Part shown: in pieces, positions 9,274-16,950 of the stretch
How positions within the stretch are numbered: position 1 is the first letter of the stretch
Layout of the letters: each line of letters begins with the position of its first letter
Assembly: GCA_937866945.1 (NCBI GenBank)
Contig: CALMKU010000021.1
Span: forward strand, 1-33,292
Direction: 5' to 3'
From: an uncultured Tolumonas sp.
GTDB lineage: Bacteria > Pseudomonadota > Gammaproteobacteria > Enterobacterales > Aeromonadaceae
DNA: 33,292 nt
The notes under the pieces: model-generated
Database searches by the model: none
What the model was told of the DNA's origin: nothing
Seen by the model: only the letters and a program-made list of their open reading frames with translations
Position numbers and translations under genes: made by a program

Positions 9274-9304
9274 CACCGGTCATAAAACAGCATCTATGCC
9301 GGTG
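9274..9304 (+). promoter_or_regulatory. Stem-loop just upstream of the nhaD-like gene
   Basis: An inverted repeat, CACCGG-T-CATA on the left and TATG-CCGGTG on the right, gives a 10-base-pair stem with one bulged T and a 10-base loop. It ends six bases before the AAGGA ribosome site. No T tract follows, so it is not a classical terminator. It could be a processing or stabilising hairpin between rnfH and the transporter, or part of a leader. Upstream of it is an A/T-rich stretch with repeated ATTTTA. Confidence 0.5.
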
Positions 9305-9325
9305 ATTTAAAAGGATGACAATTCG

Positions 9326-10660
9326 ATGACTAAAACAAACACAGGTAGAAGTATCAGTGCTTGGCTATTACTGCTCAGCACACTGATTTTTCCAACTTTA
9401 GCGTTTGCCAATGAAGGCAGCACTATGCTCACATTGGCAGGAATAAGGTTAGAATTTATTCTTTTTGCTGCAACCTTATTGGGTGTTGCCCTGTTTCACA
9501 ACTACACCATGTGGGTTTCCTTAAGTGGTTTAGCCGCGGTATTAGCCAGCAAATATCTATTTCTAGATGATTTTTCTTTGGCTTTACACCTGTTTGGTGG
9601 TGAAGGGCATGAAGGTGAATGGCGTGTTCTGCTCAACCTGATCGGCCTGTTGTTTGGTTTTGCGATTCTGGCGAAACATTTCGAAGAATCCGAGTTGCCT
9701 AAAATATTACCTAAATATTTACCAGATGACTGGAAAGGCGGATTTGTCTTACTGGTCATGATCTTTGTGATCAGCGCCTTCCTCGATAACATCGCTGCCG
9801 CCATGATCGGGGGCGCCATTGCGTTTGTCGTCTTTAATAAACGTGTGCATGTCGGTTATCTTGCCGCGATTGTCGCCGCCAGTAATGCCGGTGGTTCTGG
9901 CTCAGTGGTGGGTGACACCACAACGACCCTGATGTGGATCGACGGCGTGAATCCGTTGGATGTAATACACGCCTACATAGCCGCAGGTACTGCTTTGGTG
10001 CTGTTTGGCGTGGTGGCCTCTTTCCAACAAGATAAATATCAGCGAATTGTGAAAGATGCGCAGATTGGTGTCGTCGTTGAGTGGAAAAAACTGGGCATTG
10101 TTGCGCTAATCTTAGTCTGTGCTATTTACACCAACTATGCCTTTGACTTCCCAGCACTCGGTGTCTGGGCTGCCATTTTGTTGGGTGCTTTCATCGTCAA
10201 AACACCGTGGGATGAACTGAAAAATGCCTTCGGTGGCACTGTATTCCTGATCGGATTAGTGAGCTGCGCCTCTTTAATGCCTGTAGATGAGCTGCCTAAA
10301 GCGTCATGGGTAACCACCTTCTTCCTCGGTTTCGTTTCTGCGGTATTTGACAACATTCCGCTGACCAAACTGTGCCTGGAACAAGGTGGCTATGATTGGG
10401 GTGTGCTGGCTTATGCTGTGGGCTTCGGTGGCTCTATGCTGTGGTTTGGTTCATCAGCCGGCGTGGCACTATCAAATATGTATCCGGAAGCCCGTTCAGC
10501 GGTGAATTGGTTACGTCATGGCTGGCATGTTGCCGCCGCATATGTGATTGGTTTCTTCGTGTTACTGGCGCTATCAGGTTGGACACCACATGCCCCACAT
10601 AAAGCTGCACAGGAAAACATTGTTAAACAAGAAACCATCATCAAACCAAATGCTTCGTAA
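9326..10660 (+). CDS. nhaD: NhaD/ArsB-superfamily ion transporter, probable Na+/H+ antiporter
   Basis: This 444-residue inner-membrane protein belongs to the ArsB/NhaD (CitMHS-like) ion transporter superfamily. It begins with a signal-like segment ending LAFA before NEGS, as described for NhaD antiporters, followed by about 10-12 hydrophobic helices. The two half-repeats each carry the superfamily DN motif: SAFLDNIAAAM near 150-160 and SAVFDNIPLTK near 339-349. A SNAGGSGSVVGDTTTT block lies near 186-201, where NhaD proteins bind ions. Substrate cannot be fixed from sequence, and citrate-type or arsenite-type transport is possible. The location after rnfH, with no intervening terminator and a strong one after its own stop, suggests co-transcription with rnf. 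I infer a Na+/H+ exchange role that supports an ion-driven Rnf. The gene symbol is tentative. Confidence 0.7.
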   Translation: MTKTNTGRSISAWLLLLSTLIFPTLAFANEGSTMLTLAGIRLEFILFAATLLGVALFHNYTMWVSLSGLAAVLASKYLFLDDFSLALHLFGGEGHEGEWRVLLNLIGLLFGFAILAKHFEESELPKILPKYLPDDWKGGFVLLVMIFVISAFLDNIAAAMIGGAIAFVVFNKRVHVGYLAAIVAASNAGGSGSVVGDTTTTLMWIDGVNPLDVIHAYIAAGTALVLFGVVASFQQDKYQRIVKDAQIGVVVEWKKLGIVALILVCAIYTNYAFDFPALGVWAAILLGAFIVKTPWDELKNAFGGTVFLIGLVSCASLMPVDELPKASWVTTFFLGFVSAVFDNIPLTKLCLEQGGYDWGVLAYAVGFGGSMLWFGSSAGVALSNMYPEARSAVNWLRHGWHVAAAYVIGFFVLLALSGWTPHAPHKAAQENIVKQETIIKPNAS

Positions 10661-10706
10661 TAGATTATTGAACAGATCTTAACGAGCATTTCAGACTGTT
10701 ATCTAT

Positions 10707-10733
10707 GACCACCCTTGCGGTGGTCTTTTTTTT
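10707..10733 (+). terminator. Rho-independent terminator after the rnf-nhaD operon
   Basis: A GACCACC / GGTGGTC stem with a five-base loop is followed by eight T. It lies 46 bases after the nhaD stop and is the first clear terminator on this strand since the rnfA promoter. Confidence 0.92.
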
Positions 10734-10750
10734 GCGGTTTTGTCGCAGAT

Positions 10751-10766
10751 TGTGCGGTTTGTCACA
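10751..10766. promoter_or_regulatory. NifA upstream activator sequence of nifF
   Basis: An exact TGT-N10-ACA match centred about 100 bases upstream of the predicted nifF transcription start. This is the usual distance for NifA action on sigma-54 promoters. Confidence 0.75.
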
Positions 10767-10832
10767 AGTAACGCCAAACAACAAAACAAGATAACTACTT
10801 TAGTTTCAATGTATTAGAACAAAAAACAACGG

Positions 10833-10848
10833 CGGCACCGTTCATGCA
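10833..10848 (+). promoter_or_regulatory. Sigma-54 promoter of nifF
   Basis: The sequence CGGCACCGTTCATGCA has GG and GC 10 bases apart, a strong -24 box (GGCAC) and a near-consensus -12 box (ATGCA against TTGCA). The predicted start near 10859 leaves a 26-base leader containing AAGGAGAG before the nifF ATG. Confidence 0.78.
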
Positions 10849-10884
10849 TTATTAAGAACAACACCGTATTCAAGGAGAGACACC

Positions 10885-11421
10885 ATGGCTAAAGTAGGCA
10901 TATTCTTCGGTAGTGACACAGGTAAAACCCGTAAAGTAGCAAAACTGATCCAAGACGCATTTGCCAGTGATGAAGTGGCAGCGCCGGTGAATATCAACAA
11001 AGCCAGCATTGATGATCTGCTGGGCTACGAATACCTGATCCTGGGTACGCCAACACTGGGTGATGGCGCGTTACCAGGCCTGGATTGTGACTGTCAGGCG
11101 GAAAGCTGGGCTGAATTTGTACCTGAGCTGGAATCAGCTGACCTGAGCGGTAAAAAAGTAGCTCTGTTCGGCTTGGGTGATCAAACCAGTTACGGTGATG
11201 CCTTCGTCGATGCGTTAGGTGAATTATATGATGTGGTGTCTGAAGCCGGCGCGTCTGTTGTGGGTTTCTGGCCGAATGAAGGTTATGAATTTAACAGCTC
11301 GAATGCGTTGGATGGCGACGATTTTGTTGGTCTGGTTATCGATCAAGACAACCAGGCCAGCCTGACCGCAGAACGTGTTAAAACTTGGGTTTCTGCGCTG
11401 AAAAGTGAATTTGCAATCTGA
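10885..11421 (+). CDS. nifF: Nitrogen-fixation flavodoxin NifF
   Basis: NifF is a small cytosolic FMN protein that hands low-potential electrons to dinitrogenase reductase (NifH). The 178-residue length and an insertion mark a long-chain flavodoxin. The phosphate-binding loop FGSDTGKT lies at 8-15, the first FMN-stacking loop TPTLGDGALPG at about 55-65, and the second loop with LGDQTSYGDAF near 94-104. The sequence follows the Klebsiella NifF pattern, including WPNEGYEF and FVGLVIDQDNQ. It stands alone between two terminators with its own NifA site and sigma-54 promoter. Its electrons may come from Rnf, encoded next door, since no nifJ pyruvate oxidoreductase is present here. Confidence 0.94.
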   Translation: MAKVGIFFGSDTGKTRKVAKLIQDAFASDEVAAPVNINKASIDDLLGYEYLILGTPTLGDGALPGLDCDCQAESWAEFVPELESADLSGKKVALFGLGDQTSYGDAFVDALGELYDVVSEAGASVVGFWPNEGYEFNSSNALDGDDFVGLVIDQDNQASLTAERVKTWVSALKSEFAI

Positions 11422-11449
11422 TACTCCGTTCTACTACTCGTCAAGTTTT

Positions 11450-11485
11450 GAGCCGCAGAATCCTGCACCTGCGGCTCCTTTTTTT
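11450..11485 (+). terminator. Rho-independent terminator after nifF
   Basis: A perfect 9-base-pair stem (GAGCCGCAG / CTGCGGCTC) with a 10-base loop is followed by a C and seven T, 28 bases downstream of the nifF stop. Confidence 0.93.
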
Positions 11486-11517
11486 GCCTTACCGCATCCG
11501 TTCTGTTGCCCTCTGTT

Positions 11518-11546
11518 TTACACGGCCACCCTGTTTGACGCATAAT
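11518..11546 (+). promoter_or_regulatory. Candidate sigma-70 promoter of the yjeH-like gene
   Basis: TTACAC and CATAAT are separated by exactly 17 bases. The hexamers match the -35 consensus at four of six positions and the -10 at five of six. The start would fall near 11553, about 29 bases before the ATG. No NifA or sigma-54 motif is seen here. Confidence 0.45.
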
Positions 11547-11581
11547 TACGCTCTCTTCTGACTCCATGGGCTCCTTTCCCA

Positions 11582-12817
11582 ATGGCACATTTGAAACAAC
11601 ACATTGGTTTGTGGCAAGGCACCGGTTTACTGGTTTCCACCTTGCTCGGCTCCGGCGTTTTTATTGTTCCAGCCATGACGGCCAGTCTGGCAGGAAGTTG
11701 GTCGTTACTGGCTTGGGTATTAATGGGCACGCTGATCTTGCCTATCGTTTTTACGTTTGCTTCGTTAGGCAAACGTTACCCCGATGCCGGTGGCACCGCT
11801 TTTTTTGTTGAACAAGCATTTGGCGAACGAGCTGCAGATGCAATCAGCTGGCTGTTTTTATCAGTGATTATGATTGGCCCGCCCGTGGTGATCGTCACTG
11901 CTACCGGCTATTTGTGCCAAACATTTGGACTGCCGGAAAGCCAACATGGCATCTGGCAATTCCTGCTATTGGGCTGCATGCTGGGGCTGAATTTACTGAA
12001 CATGAAAACAGCAGCGTGGATCCAAAGTTTTATCAGCTTTGGTATTTGCAGCACGCTGTTGTTAGCGGTGGGATTGTATCTTTACGGCCATCCAGTCAGT
12101 TTACCTGCCACCGATTTTTCGCTAACCAATCTGGCGCAAGCAACCGGGCTGATTTTCTGGTGTTTCGTTGGTATCGAAGCCATTGCTCACTTAAGTGGCG
12201 AATTTCATCATCCAGAGCGTGATTTCCCGCGAGTCGTCATGCTGGGTATGCTCATCGCATTGGTGTTATATCTGTGCCTGAGCACTGTGCTGCTTTCATC
12301 CGGTTTTTACGGCAATGAAGCGCAAAATCTGACTTCGATTATTCAGTTGATGAGTTCCCTCACTGGCCAGACCGGCCATCTGCTGATCGGCTTATTTGGT
12401 CTGATGACCTGCTTTATCGCGGTTAATTTGTATATCACCAGTTTTTCGCGACTGTTTTACAGCATGGCAGAGCGCGGGCAGATCCATGCCTGGGCCGGAA
12501 AACTCAATCGCTACGGTGCTCCCACCAATGGCCTGCTGATCACCTGCGGACTCATTGCCATCACGCTATTACTTCGAATGAGCGTACATTTACCGCTTGA
12601 TGGGTTGATCGGTTATGCCAATGGCGTATTTGTATTGATCTATCTTTCAGCTGCGTTGTCAGGCTTAAAACTACTGCCAGGTAAAGAGCGTAAACTGGCC
12701 ATCATGGCGACGGGAGTTTGTCTGCTGGTTGCTGCATCACTGGCACTGCATACGCTATATGCCGCAGCAGTACTGGGTGCTTGTTTGTTACATAAAAGGC
12801 ATCCACGCAGCATATGA
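11582..12817 (+). CDS. yjeH: YjeH-like amino acid exporter (APC superfamily)
   Basis: The 411-residue protein is an inner-membrane transporter of the APC superfamily with about 12 hydrophobic segments. It follows E. coli YjeH, an exporter of methionine and branched-chain amino acids, along its length. Shared blocks are GLWQGTGLLVSTLLGSGVF at the N terminus, YPDAGGTAFFVEQAFG, FWCFVGIEAIAHLSGEF-HPERDFPR in the middle and YANGVFVLIYL near the C terminus. The substrate is inferred from this similarity only. Its ribosome site is weak (a few pyrimidines precede the ATG). The stop overlaps the next gene as ATGA, so the two form a pair. It sits inside an otherwise nif-related stretch but has no sign of NifA control. 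Confidence 0.82.
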   Translation: MAHLKQHIGLWQGTGLLVSTLLGSGVFIVPAMTASLAGSWSLLAWVLMGTLILPIVFTFASLGKRYPDAGGTAFFVEQAFGERAADAISWLFLSVIMIGPPVVIVTATGYLCQTFGLPESQHGIWQFLLLGCMLGLNLLNMKTAAWIQSFISFGICSTLLLAVGLYLYGHPVSLPATDFSLTNLAQATGLIFWCFVGIEAIAHLSGEFHHPERDFPRVVMLGMLIALVLYLCLSTVLLSSGFYGNEAQNLTSIIQLMSSLTGQTGHLLIGLFGLMTCFIAVNLYITSFSRLFYSMAERGQIHAWAGKLNRYGAPTNGLLITCGLIAITLLLRMSVHLPLDGLIGYANGVFVLIYLSAALSGLKLLPGKERKLAIMATGVCLLVAASLALHTLYAAAVLGACLLHKRHPRSI

Positions 12818-13998
12818 CAATAAGTACAACACTCTGGTTCGTTTATCGCGGCATGATTTATTGCGGGATCTGTGGCCTGTTACTGACCTTCATTCCACAT
12901 TTCCGCCTGCACAAACGAGCCTTGCAACTTTACTGGCTCACTAACCTGTTGGTCATTGGCACTTGGTATCTATCGCAGTTTTCCGTACAAAACTGGCTGG
13001 TAGTTTCCACGCCGCTACGTTGGCTCATCGCTCTTTGGCTGAATGCCAATATGGCCTATGTTGCATTGGGCATGAGTTTCCTGATTGCCTCGCTGTTATT
13101 TCGTCTGTTTCGTCGCAAACCCAACAGTCTGTTCTGGCGCAAACCCAATCGCTTGTTGATCCCGATTGTTAGTCTGTTATCCGCATTCGGGGTTTACGAA
13201 GCGATGTCTTCACCGCTGTTGCGACATTATGAGGTTTCTCTGGAACAATTGCCGCCAGCACTGGAAGGGATGAAAATTGCCCAAATCACGGATAGTCACA
13301 TTGGTGATTTTGTTGGTAGCGACGATCTCGCCCATGTCGTAGATCGGTTGAATGCCGAAAAACCGGATCTGTTAGTCATGACCGGTGATTTGCTCGATGA
13401 CGAACGTCAGCTGGATAGTGCATTTGCCGCCCTCGCCCGCTCGAACGCACCACTGGGTGTGATTGCCATTCTGGGTAATCATGAAAAATATCATGCCTTA
13501 GCTGCCGTGCTGCAAAAATACAAAAGCGAAGCAAAACAGGCCAATTTACGCCTGCTGGTTGATGAAAATATTACGCTGAATTATCACGGCACCGAGTTTC
13601 AGATCGTGGGTGTGGATTATCCCATACTGCCTGATTCACGCCGTAAATTGGCTGAGACAGCCAAGATGGATTATATGCAACGCTCCGCCGATAAAGCATT
13701 CAACGGCGTTAAAACCAACGAATGGATTTTATGTCTGACGCACCATCCGGACTTTTTCGATCTGGCAGCAGAAAATCAGGCCAGCCTGAGTTTGGCAGGC
13801 CACACGCATGGCGGGCAGGTATTACCGTTGGGTTATACGGTTGGCAAACTCTGGTTTCGCTATCTGAAAGGCTGGTATCAACAGCAACAAAGTCAGTTGT
13901 TCGTCTCGGTGGGCATGGGCCATGTCTGGCCTTATCGCTTAGGTGTGCCGCCAGAAATTGTGACCTTTACACTGCACCCCAAAAGAGACCCCAAATAA
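12814..13998 (+). CDS. Membrane-anchored metallophosphoesterase (YaeI-like)
   Basis: This 394-residue protein has an N-terminal membrane part with about four hydrophobic helices (roughly 8-28, 42-54, 66-98 and 114-130), followed by a calcineurin-like phosphoesterase domain. The metal-binding motifs are all present: DSH at 160-162, GDLLDD from 191, GNHE at 221-224, THHPD further on and AGHTHGGQ near the C-terminal third. Related proteins include E. coli YaeI, a phosphodiesterase that can act on UDP-2,3-diacylglucosamine in vitro, but the true substrate here is unknown. Its ATG overlaps the yjeH stop. An ERIC-like repeat begins at or just before its stop codon, so the repeat probably supplied the end of its transcript. 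Confidence 0.85.
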   Translation: MTISTTLWFVYRGMIYCGICGLLLTFIPHFRLHKRALQLYWLTNLLVIGTWYLSQFSVQNWLVVSTPLRWLIALWLNANMAYVALGMSFLIASLLFRLFRRKPNSLFWRKPNRLLIPIVSLLSAFGVYEAMSSPLLRHYEVSLEQLPPALEGMKIAQITDSHIGDFVGSDDLAHVVDRLNAEKPDLLVMTGDLLDDERQLDSAFAALARSNAPLGVIAILGNHEKYHALAAVLQKYKSEAKQANLRLLVDENITLNYHGTEFQIVGVDYPILPDSRRKLAETAKMDYMQRSADKAFNGVKTNEWILCLTHHPDFFDLAAENQASLSLAGHTHGGQVLPLGYTVGKLWFRYLKGWYQQQQSQLFVSVGMGHVWPYRLGVPPEIVTFTLHPKRDPK

Positions 13999-14112
13999 TT
14001 GGCATTGCAGCAAGGCGACAAGTGAGCGAAGCCCTGTGAACATAGATATGTTATGTGATCGGGGTGAGTGAAAAGCCAGCAATGATGCTGAGATTGCAAG
14101 TACGAATGGTAT
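13996..14112. repeat. ERIC-like intergenic repeat
   Basis: The roughly 117-base segment follows the ERIC (IRU) pattern known from enterobacteria and vibrios. A GCAGCAAGGCGACAAGTGAG left part leads to a central imperfect palindrome around AACATA-gata-TGTTATGT. Then come GATCGGGGTGAGTGAAA, comparable to the conserved ACTGGGGTGAGCG core, and a right end GTACGAATGGTATA resembling the typical ERIC terminus. It lies between the convergent ends of the metallophosphoesterase gene and nifM, as such elements usually do. Boundaries are approximate, and identity was judged from memory of the consensus. Confidence 0.75.
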
Positions 14113-14131
14113 AGGAGGCATTACGCCTCCT
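14113..14131. terminator. Hairpin at the nifM stop codon
   Basis: A perfect AGGAGGC / GCCTCCT stem with a five-base loop overlaps the nifM stop. No T tract follows on the minus strand, so it is a weak terminator or a 3' stabilising hairpin. Confidence 0.4.
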
Positions 14132-14960
14132 GTTGCATTAACCAGGTCAGCCACTGCTTTTGTAAATTTTTCTTCGCGTGTTGTAACTGCGCGTTGATGA
14201 TTTTCGGCACCGCTTCGTTTAACGGTATCGGTGCGGCAGCGTGGATTTTTTCACACCACAGCAGATGAAACCCCATCGGGCTGCGTACGATTTGGCTAAA
14301 CCCCCGTTCTGGTAACTGAAACAACACCTCATCCAATTCCGGATACAGCTGCCCCGCTTTCACCAAGCCGATTTTACCTTCATTTACCGCCGTCGGGCAT
14401 TCCGAATAGCGCATCGCTAAATCGGCAAATTTACCCGGCGAGCTGATCAGCTGACTACGGATATTCTGTAATCGTGCATAAGAAGTTTCTTCATAATTAT
14501 CCGGATTCGCATCATCAATGGTGACCAGTATATGGCGCGCCAACCGGCGTTCCGGTTGCAAGAATTGACGCGGATGATCCAGATACCACTCCTTCGCTGC
14601 TTCCTCAGTCAGCGGTTTGATATTCTCGACCACCTTGTCCATCACCTGTGACACTAAAAGCTCACGACGCAAGGCCTCTTTCAAACTCGGCAGATCCAGC
14701 TTTACCGTTGCCATCGAAGCTTTCCAGGCCTCTTCATCCGGATAAGCTTTTTTAACCTCTTCCAGCGCCGCATTCAGATCGGCGGCTGACACAGACATGT
14801 CTGCCTGTGCCGCGTAATCAAGAATACGCGCTTCCATCGCTAACTGGTGATCGAGCATTTTTGCCAGCTGACTTTGTTCCTCTGCCGTCAAATCAGCGGG
14901 CACTTTACCAAAATGCTGGGTTGCCAGTTTTAAGGTGGGATATGCTTGCCAGTTCAGCAT
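14121..14960 (-). CDS. nifM: NifM, peptidyl-prolyl isomerase for Fe protein maturation
   Basis: NifM is a PpiC/parvulin-type peptidyl-prolyl isomerase needed for stable, active dinitrogenase reductase (NifH). The 279-residue protein has a helical N-terminal part (to about 130) and a rotamase domain at about 150-250, with RRLARHILVT, FADLAMRYSECPTAVNEGKIG and a final PMGFHLLWCEK. I start it at 14960, where ATG follows GAGGAGG; the frame extends upstream to 14999, but only inside nifZ. It overlaps the end of nifZ by seven bases and is the last gene of nifVWZM. The Klebsiella protein is a little shorter (about 266). Confidence 0.93.
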   Translation of the reverse strand: MLNWQAYPTLKLATQHFGKVPADLTAEEQSQLAKMLDHQLAMEARILDYAAQADMSVSAADLNAALEEVKKAYPDEEAWKASMATVKLDLPSLKEALRRELLVSQVMDKVVENIKPLTEEAAKEWYLDHPRQFLQPERRLARHILVTIDDANPDNYEETSYARLQNIRSQLISSPGKFADLAMRYSECPTAVNEGKIGLVKAGQLYPELDEVLFQLPERGFSQIVRSPMGFHLLWCEKIHAAAPIPLNEAVPKIINAQLQHAKKNLQKQWLTWLMQQEA

Positions 14961-15418
14961 GCCGCCTCCTCGGCCGGTTCTTCCTCCGGCGGCCAGCAAA
15001 TGGCTGATAACGGCACCAGCAACATACGATCCTGGAACAGCACTTCATACATGATCGGGTCCATATCTCGGCGCACCGACATCACCTGCCCACGAGAACC
15101 GGCTTCAGCAATCACTTCGCCTTTAATGGCCAGATGATTCACCGCGTTGATCCAATCACCGAATTCAAATTCACTTTCCACCCACGGCTCATCGGCTGAA
15201 ATCAGCTCCTGGCTGCGGCATCCGACAATGACATCTTCTTCGATGAAATGAACCTGATAAATCAGCTGATCTTGCAGGAACACACCCACATCGCGGACAT
15301 AACCACAGTTGCCCTTGCGCACAATCAGATCGCCGCGTTGTTTACCGGGAAAGGTACCATCATCACGAATGGTGCGCACCACGCGAACCACTTCGCCATA
15401 GTCATATTCAGGTTTCAT
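14954..15418 (-). CDS. nifZ: NifZ, nitrogenase MoFe protein maturation factor
   Basis: NifZ is a small protein that assists formation of the P-clusters in the MoFe protein. The 154-residue sequence has the typical beginning PEYDYGEVVRVVR-IRDDGTFPG and the GNCGYVRDVGVFLQDQLIYQVHF block. A second repeat-like part carries GEVIAEAGSRGQVMSVR. It is close to the roughly 148 residues of Klebsiella NifZ. Its ATG overlaps the nifW stop as ATGA, with AGGAGG seven bases upstream. The C terminus is acidic and overlaps the start of nifM. Confidence 0.93.
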   Translation of the reverse strand: MKPEYDYGEVVRVVRTIRDDGTFPGKQRGDLIVRKGNCGYVRDVGVFLQDQLIYQVHFIEEDVIVGCRSQELISADEPWVESEFEFGDWINAVNHLAIKGEVIAEAGSRGQVMSVRRDMDPIMYEVLFQDRMLLVPLSAICWPPEEEPAEEAAC

Positions 15419-15741
15419 AAAAATACCTCCTGCAATTTGGACATGGCCACAAAACTCGGCGTTAAGCGGTTATACACACCAAGTGTTGAATTTGATTTCA
15501 CATCCTGATGATGGAAAATGCGGTAGCTGTCTGCCAGCAAGGTTTTCGCTAACAAAAAGCGATCTTGCTCATTCATACAACGCTCTGAGTTGGCATTTTT
15601 AATCTGCTGATTAAAGTGATGCATGATATGCAGTCGTTTACTGCGTACCTGTGCTGCTTCATACGGAATGCCGAAAAAATCCAGAAAGGCTTCTGCACTT
15701 TCTAACTCATCAACACCATCCAGTGAGGTAAACCAATCCAT
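15415..15741 (-). CDS. nifW: NifW, nitrogenase stabilising/protective protein
   Basis: NifW helps protect or mature the MoFe protein. The protein is 108 residues from the ATG at 15741, between the lengths known for Klebsiella (about 86) and Azotobacter (about 115). The N terminus WFTSLDGVDELESAEAFLDFF and the later HFNQQIK block are characteristic, as is the VFL C terminus. The frame is open upstream to 15999, but that extension lies inside nifV; the chosen ATG follows AAGGAG. It sits 19 bases after nifV and overlaps nifZ by four bases. Confidence 0.92.
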   Translation of the reverse strand: MDWFTSLDGVDELESAEAFLDFFGIPYEAAQVRSKRLHIMHHFNQQIKNANSERCMNEQDRFLLAKTLLADSYRIFHHQDVKSNSTLGVYNRLTPSFVAMSKLQEVFL

Positions 15742-15760
15742 AGAGACTCCTTGGCCTGCA

Positions 15761-16924
15761 TTACAAGGCAACACGTTGGGGGGAATTAAACAAACGCTGA
15801 TAAACCCAGCGTAACTCTGATTCAGTCGGGTTTCGTTTCGCCCGTTCGGCAAAATGGCGGATCTGCTCCAGCACCATATCAATCTGTTCATTGGCCAGCT
15901 GATAACCCAGGCCGGCAAACACCGAGCGCACCGAATTACGGCCGGAATGTTTGCCCAGCACCAGCTTGTGCTCACGACCCAAACTGGCAGGGTCAACACC
16001 CTGATAGTTGTTTTTGTCTTTCAGTAAACCATCGACATGCACGCCGGATTCATGCGTAAAAGCATATTCACCGACCAGTGATTTTTGCTGGGCAATTTCA
16101 CGACCAGCCGCTTTTGCCACCAGCGAACAAAGTGCCGGTAAACGATGGCTCTGAATGCCGGAATCGATGTTAAAACACTGTTTGAGAGCCATGACCACTT
16201 CTTCCAGTGGTGCATTTCCTGCCCGCTCACCCAAACCAATAACGGTGGTATTGGCGTGAGTAGCGCCAGCACGAAAGGCCGCTAATGTGTTGGCGGTCGC
16301 CAGCCCCAGATCATCATGGGCATGCATTTCTAACTGTAATGGCCAATACTGACGCAGTGCACGAATACGATCATAGGTGGTAAACGGATCCAGAATGCCC
16401 ACCGTATCGGCGTAACGCAGACGTTCCGCTCCCGTGCGTAAAGCTAAATCAGCCACGATGCGCAGATCACCGAGCGTGGCACGCGAGGCATCTTCACAAC
16501 CGATACAGACCCGTAGCCCCAATGATTTTGCCAGTGACACATGCTCGGCCAGCTCTAACAGCACCTGATCGCGGGAACGTGCCAGCTTGTGCTCCATCAT
16601 CTGCGCTGACACCGGAATGGAAATATCCACCCAGTTCATGCCCAGCGCCGCCGCCTGACGGATATCAGTGGCATGCATCCGGCACCAAACCATCAGTGTG
16701 GCATCTGGCAAAGCCTGACGGAGTGCACCAATACGACGACACTCATCCAGCCCCATCGCCGGAATACCCACTTCCAGTTCCTTAACGCCGATCTCCCACA
16801 ACTGACGGGCGATAGCGATCTTCTCATCCTGAGTAAACGCTACCCCGGCGGACTGTTCACCATCGCGAAGCGTGGTATCGTTGATGATCAGGGATGGTTT
16901 CTGAAATGTGGTTTTTCGGGCCAT
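15761..16924 (-). CDS. nifV: Homocitrate synthase NifV
   Basis: NifV condenses acetyl-CoA with 2-oxoglutarate to homocitrate, the organic ligand of FeMo-co. The 387-residue protein belongs to the HMGL-like/isopropylmalate synthase family. The N-terminal motif DTTLRDGEQSAGVAFT at 16-31 includes catalytic and metal residues. The HAHDDLGLATAN motif at 201-212 supplies the metal-binding HxH, and the GLGERAGNAPLEE block follows at 230-242. Near the C-terminal part are FTHESGVHVDG and LGKHSGR, typical of this group. It lacks the long regulatory domain of leucine-pathway LeuA, which fits NifV. The start has AGGAGGTG at good spacing. It leads the nifVWZM operon from a NifA/sigma-54-like control region. 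Confidence 0.95.
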   Translation of the reverse strand: MARKTTFQKPSLIINDTTLRDGEQSAGVAFTQDEKIAIARQLWEIGVKELEVGIPAMGLDECRRIGALRQALPDATLMVWCRMHATDIRQAAALGMNWVDISIPVSAQMMEHKLARSRDQVLLELAEHVSLAKSLGLRVCIGCEDASRATLGDLRIVADLALRTGAERLRYADTVGILDPFTTYDRIRALRQYWPLQLEMHAHDDLGLATANTLAAFRAGATHANTTVIGLGERAGNAPLEEVVMALKQCFNIDSGIQSHRLPALCSLVAKAAGREIAQQKSLVGEYAFTHESGVHVDGLLKDKNNYQGVDPASLGREHKLVLGKHSGRNSVRSVFAGLGYQLANEQIDMVLEQIRHFAERAKRNPTESELRWVYQRLFNSPQRVAL

Positions 16925-16950
16925 AATGCACCTCCTGCATAACAGGATTC

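Noticed and set aside
9240-9325. A separate sigma-54 promoter before the nhaD-like gene
   Set aside because: TTGGCA occurs at about 9260, but no GC lies at the required 10-base spacing and there is no TGT-N10-ACA nearby.
15742-15999. 86-codon N-terminal extension of nifW
   Set aside because: It lies entirely within nifV and the short spacer. The ATG at 15741 has AAGGAG and starts the typical NifW sequence.
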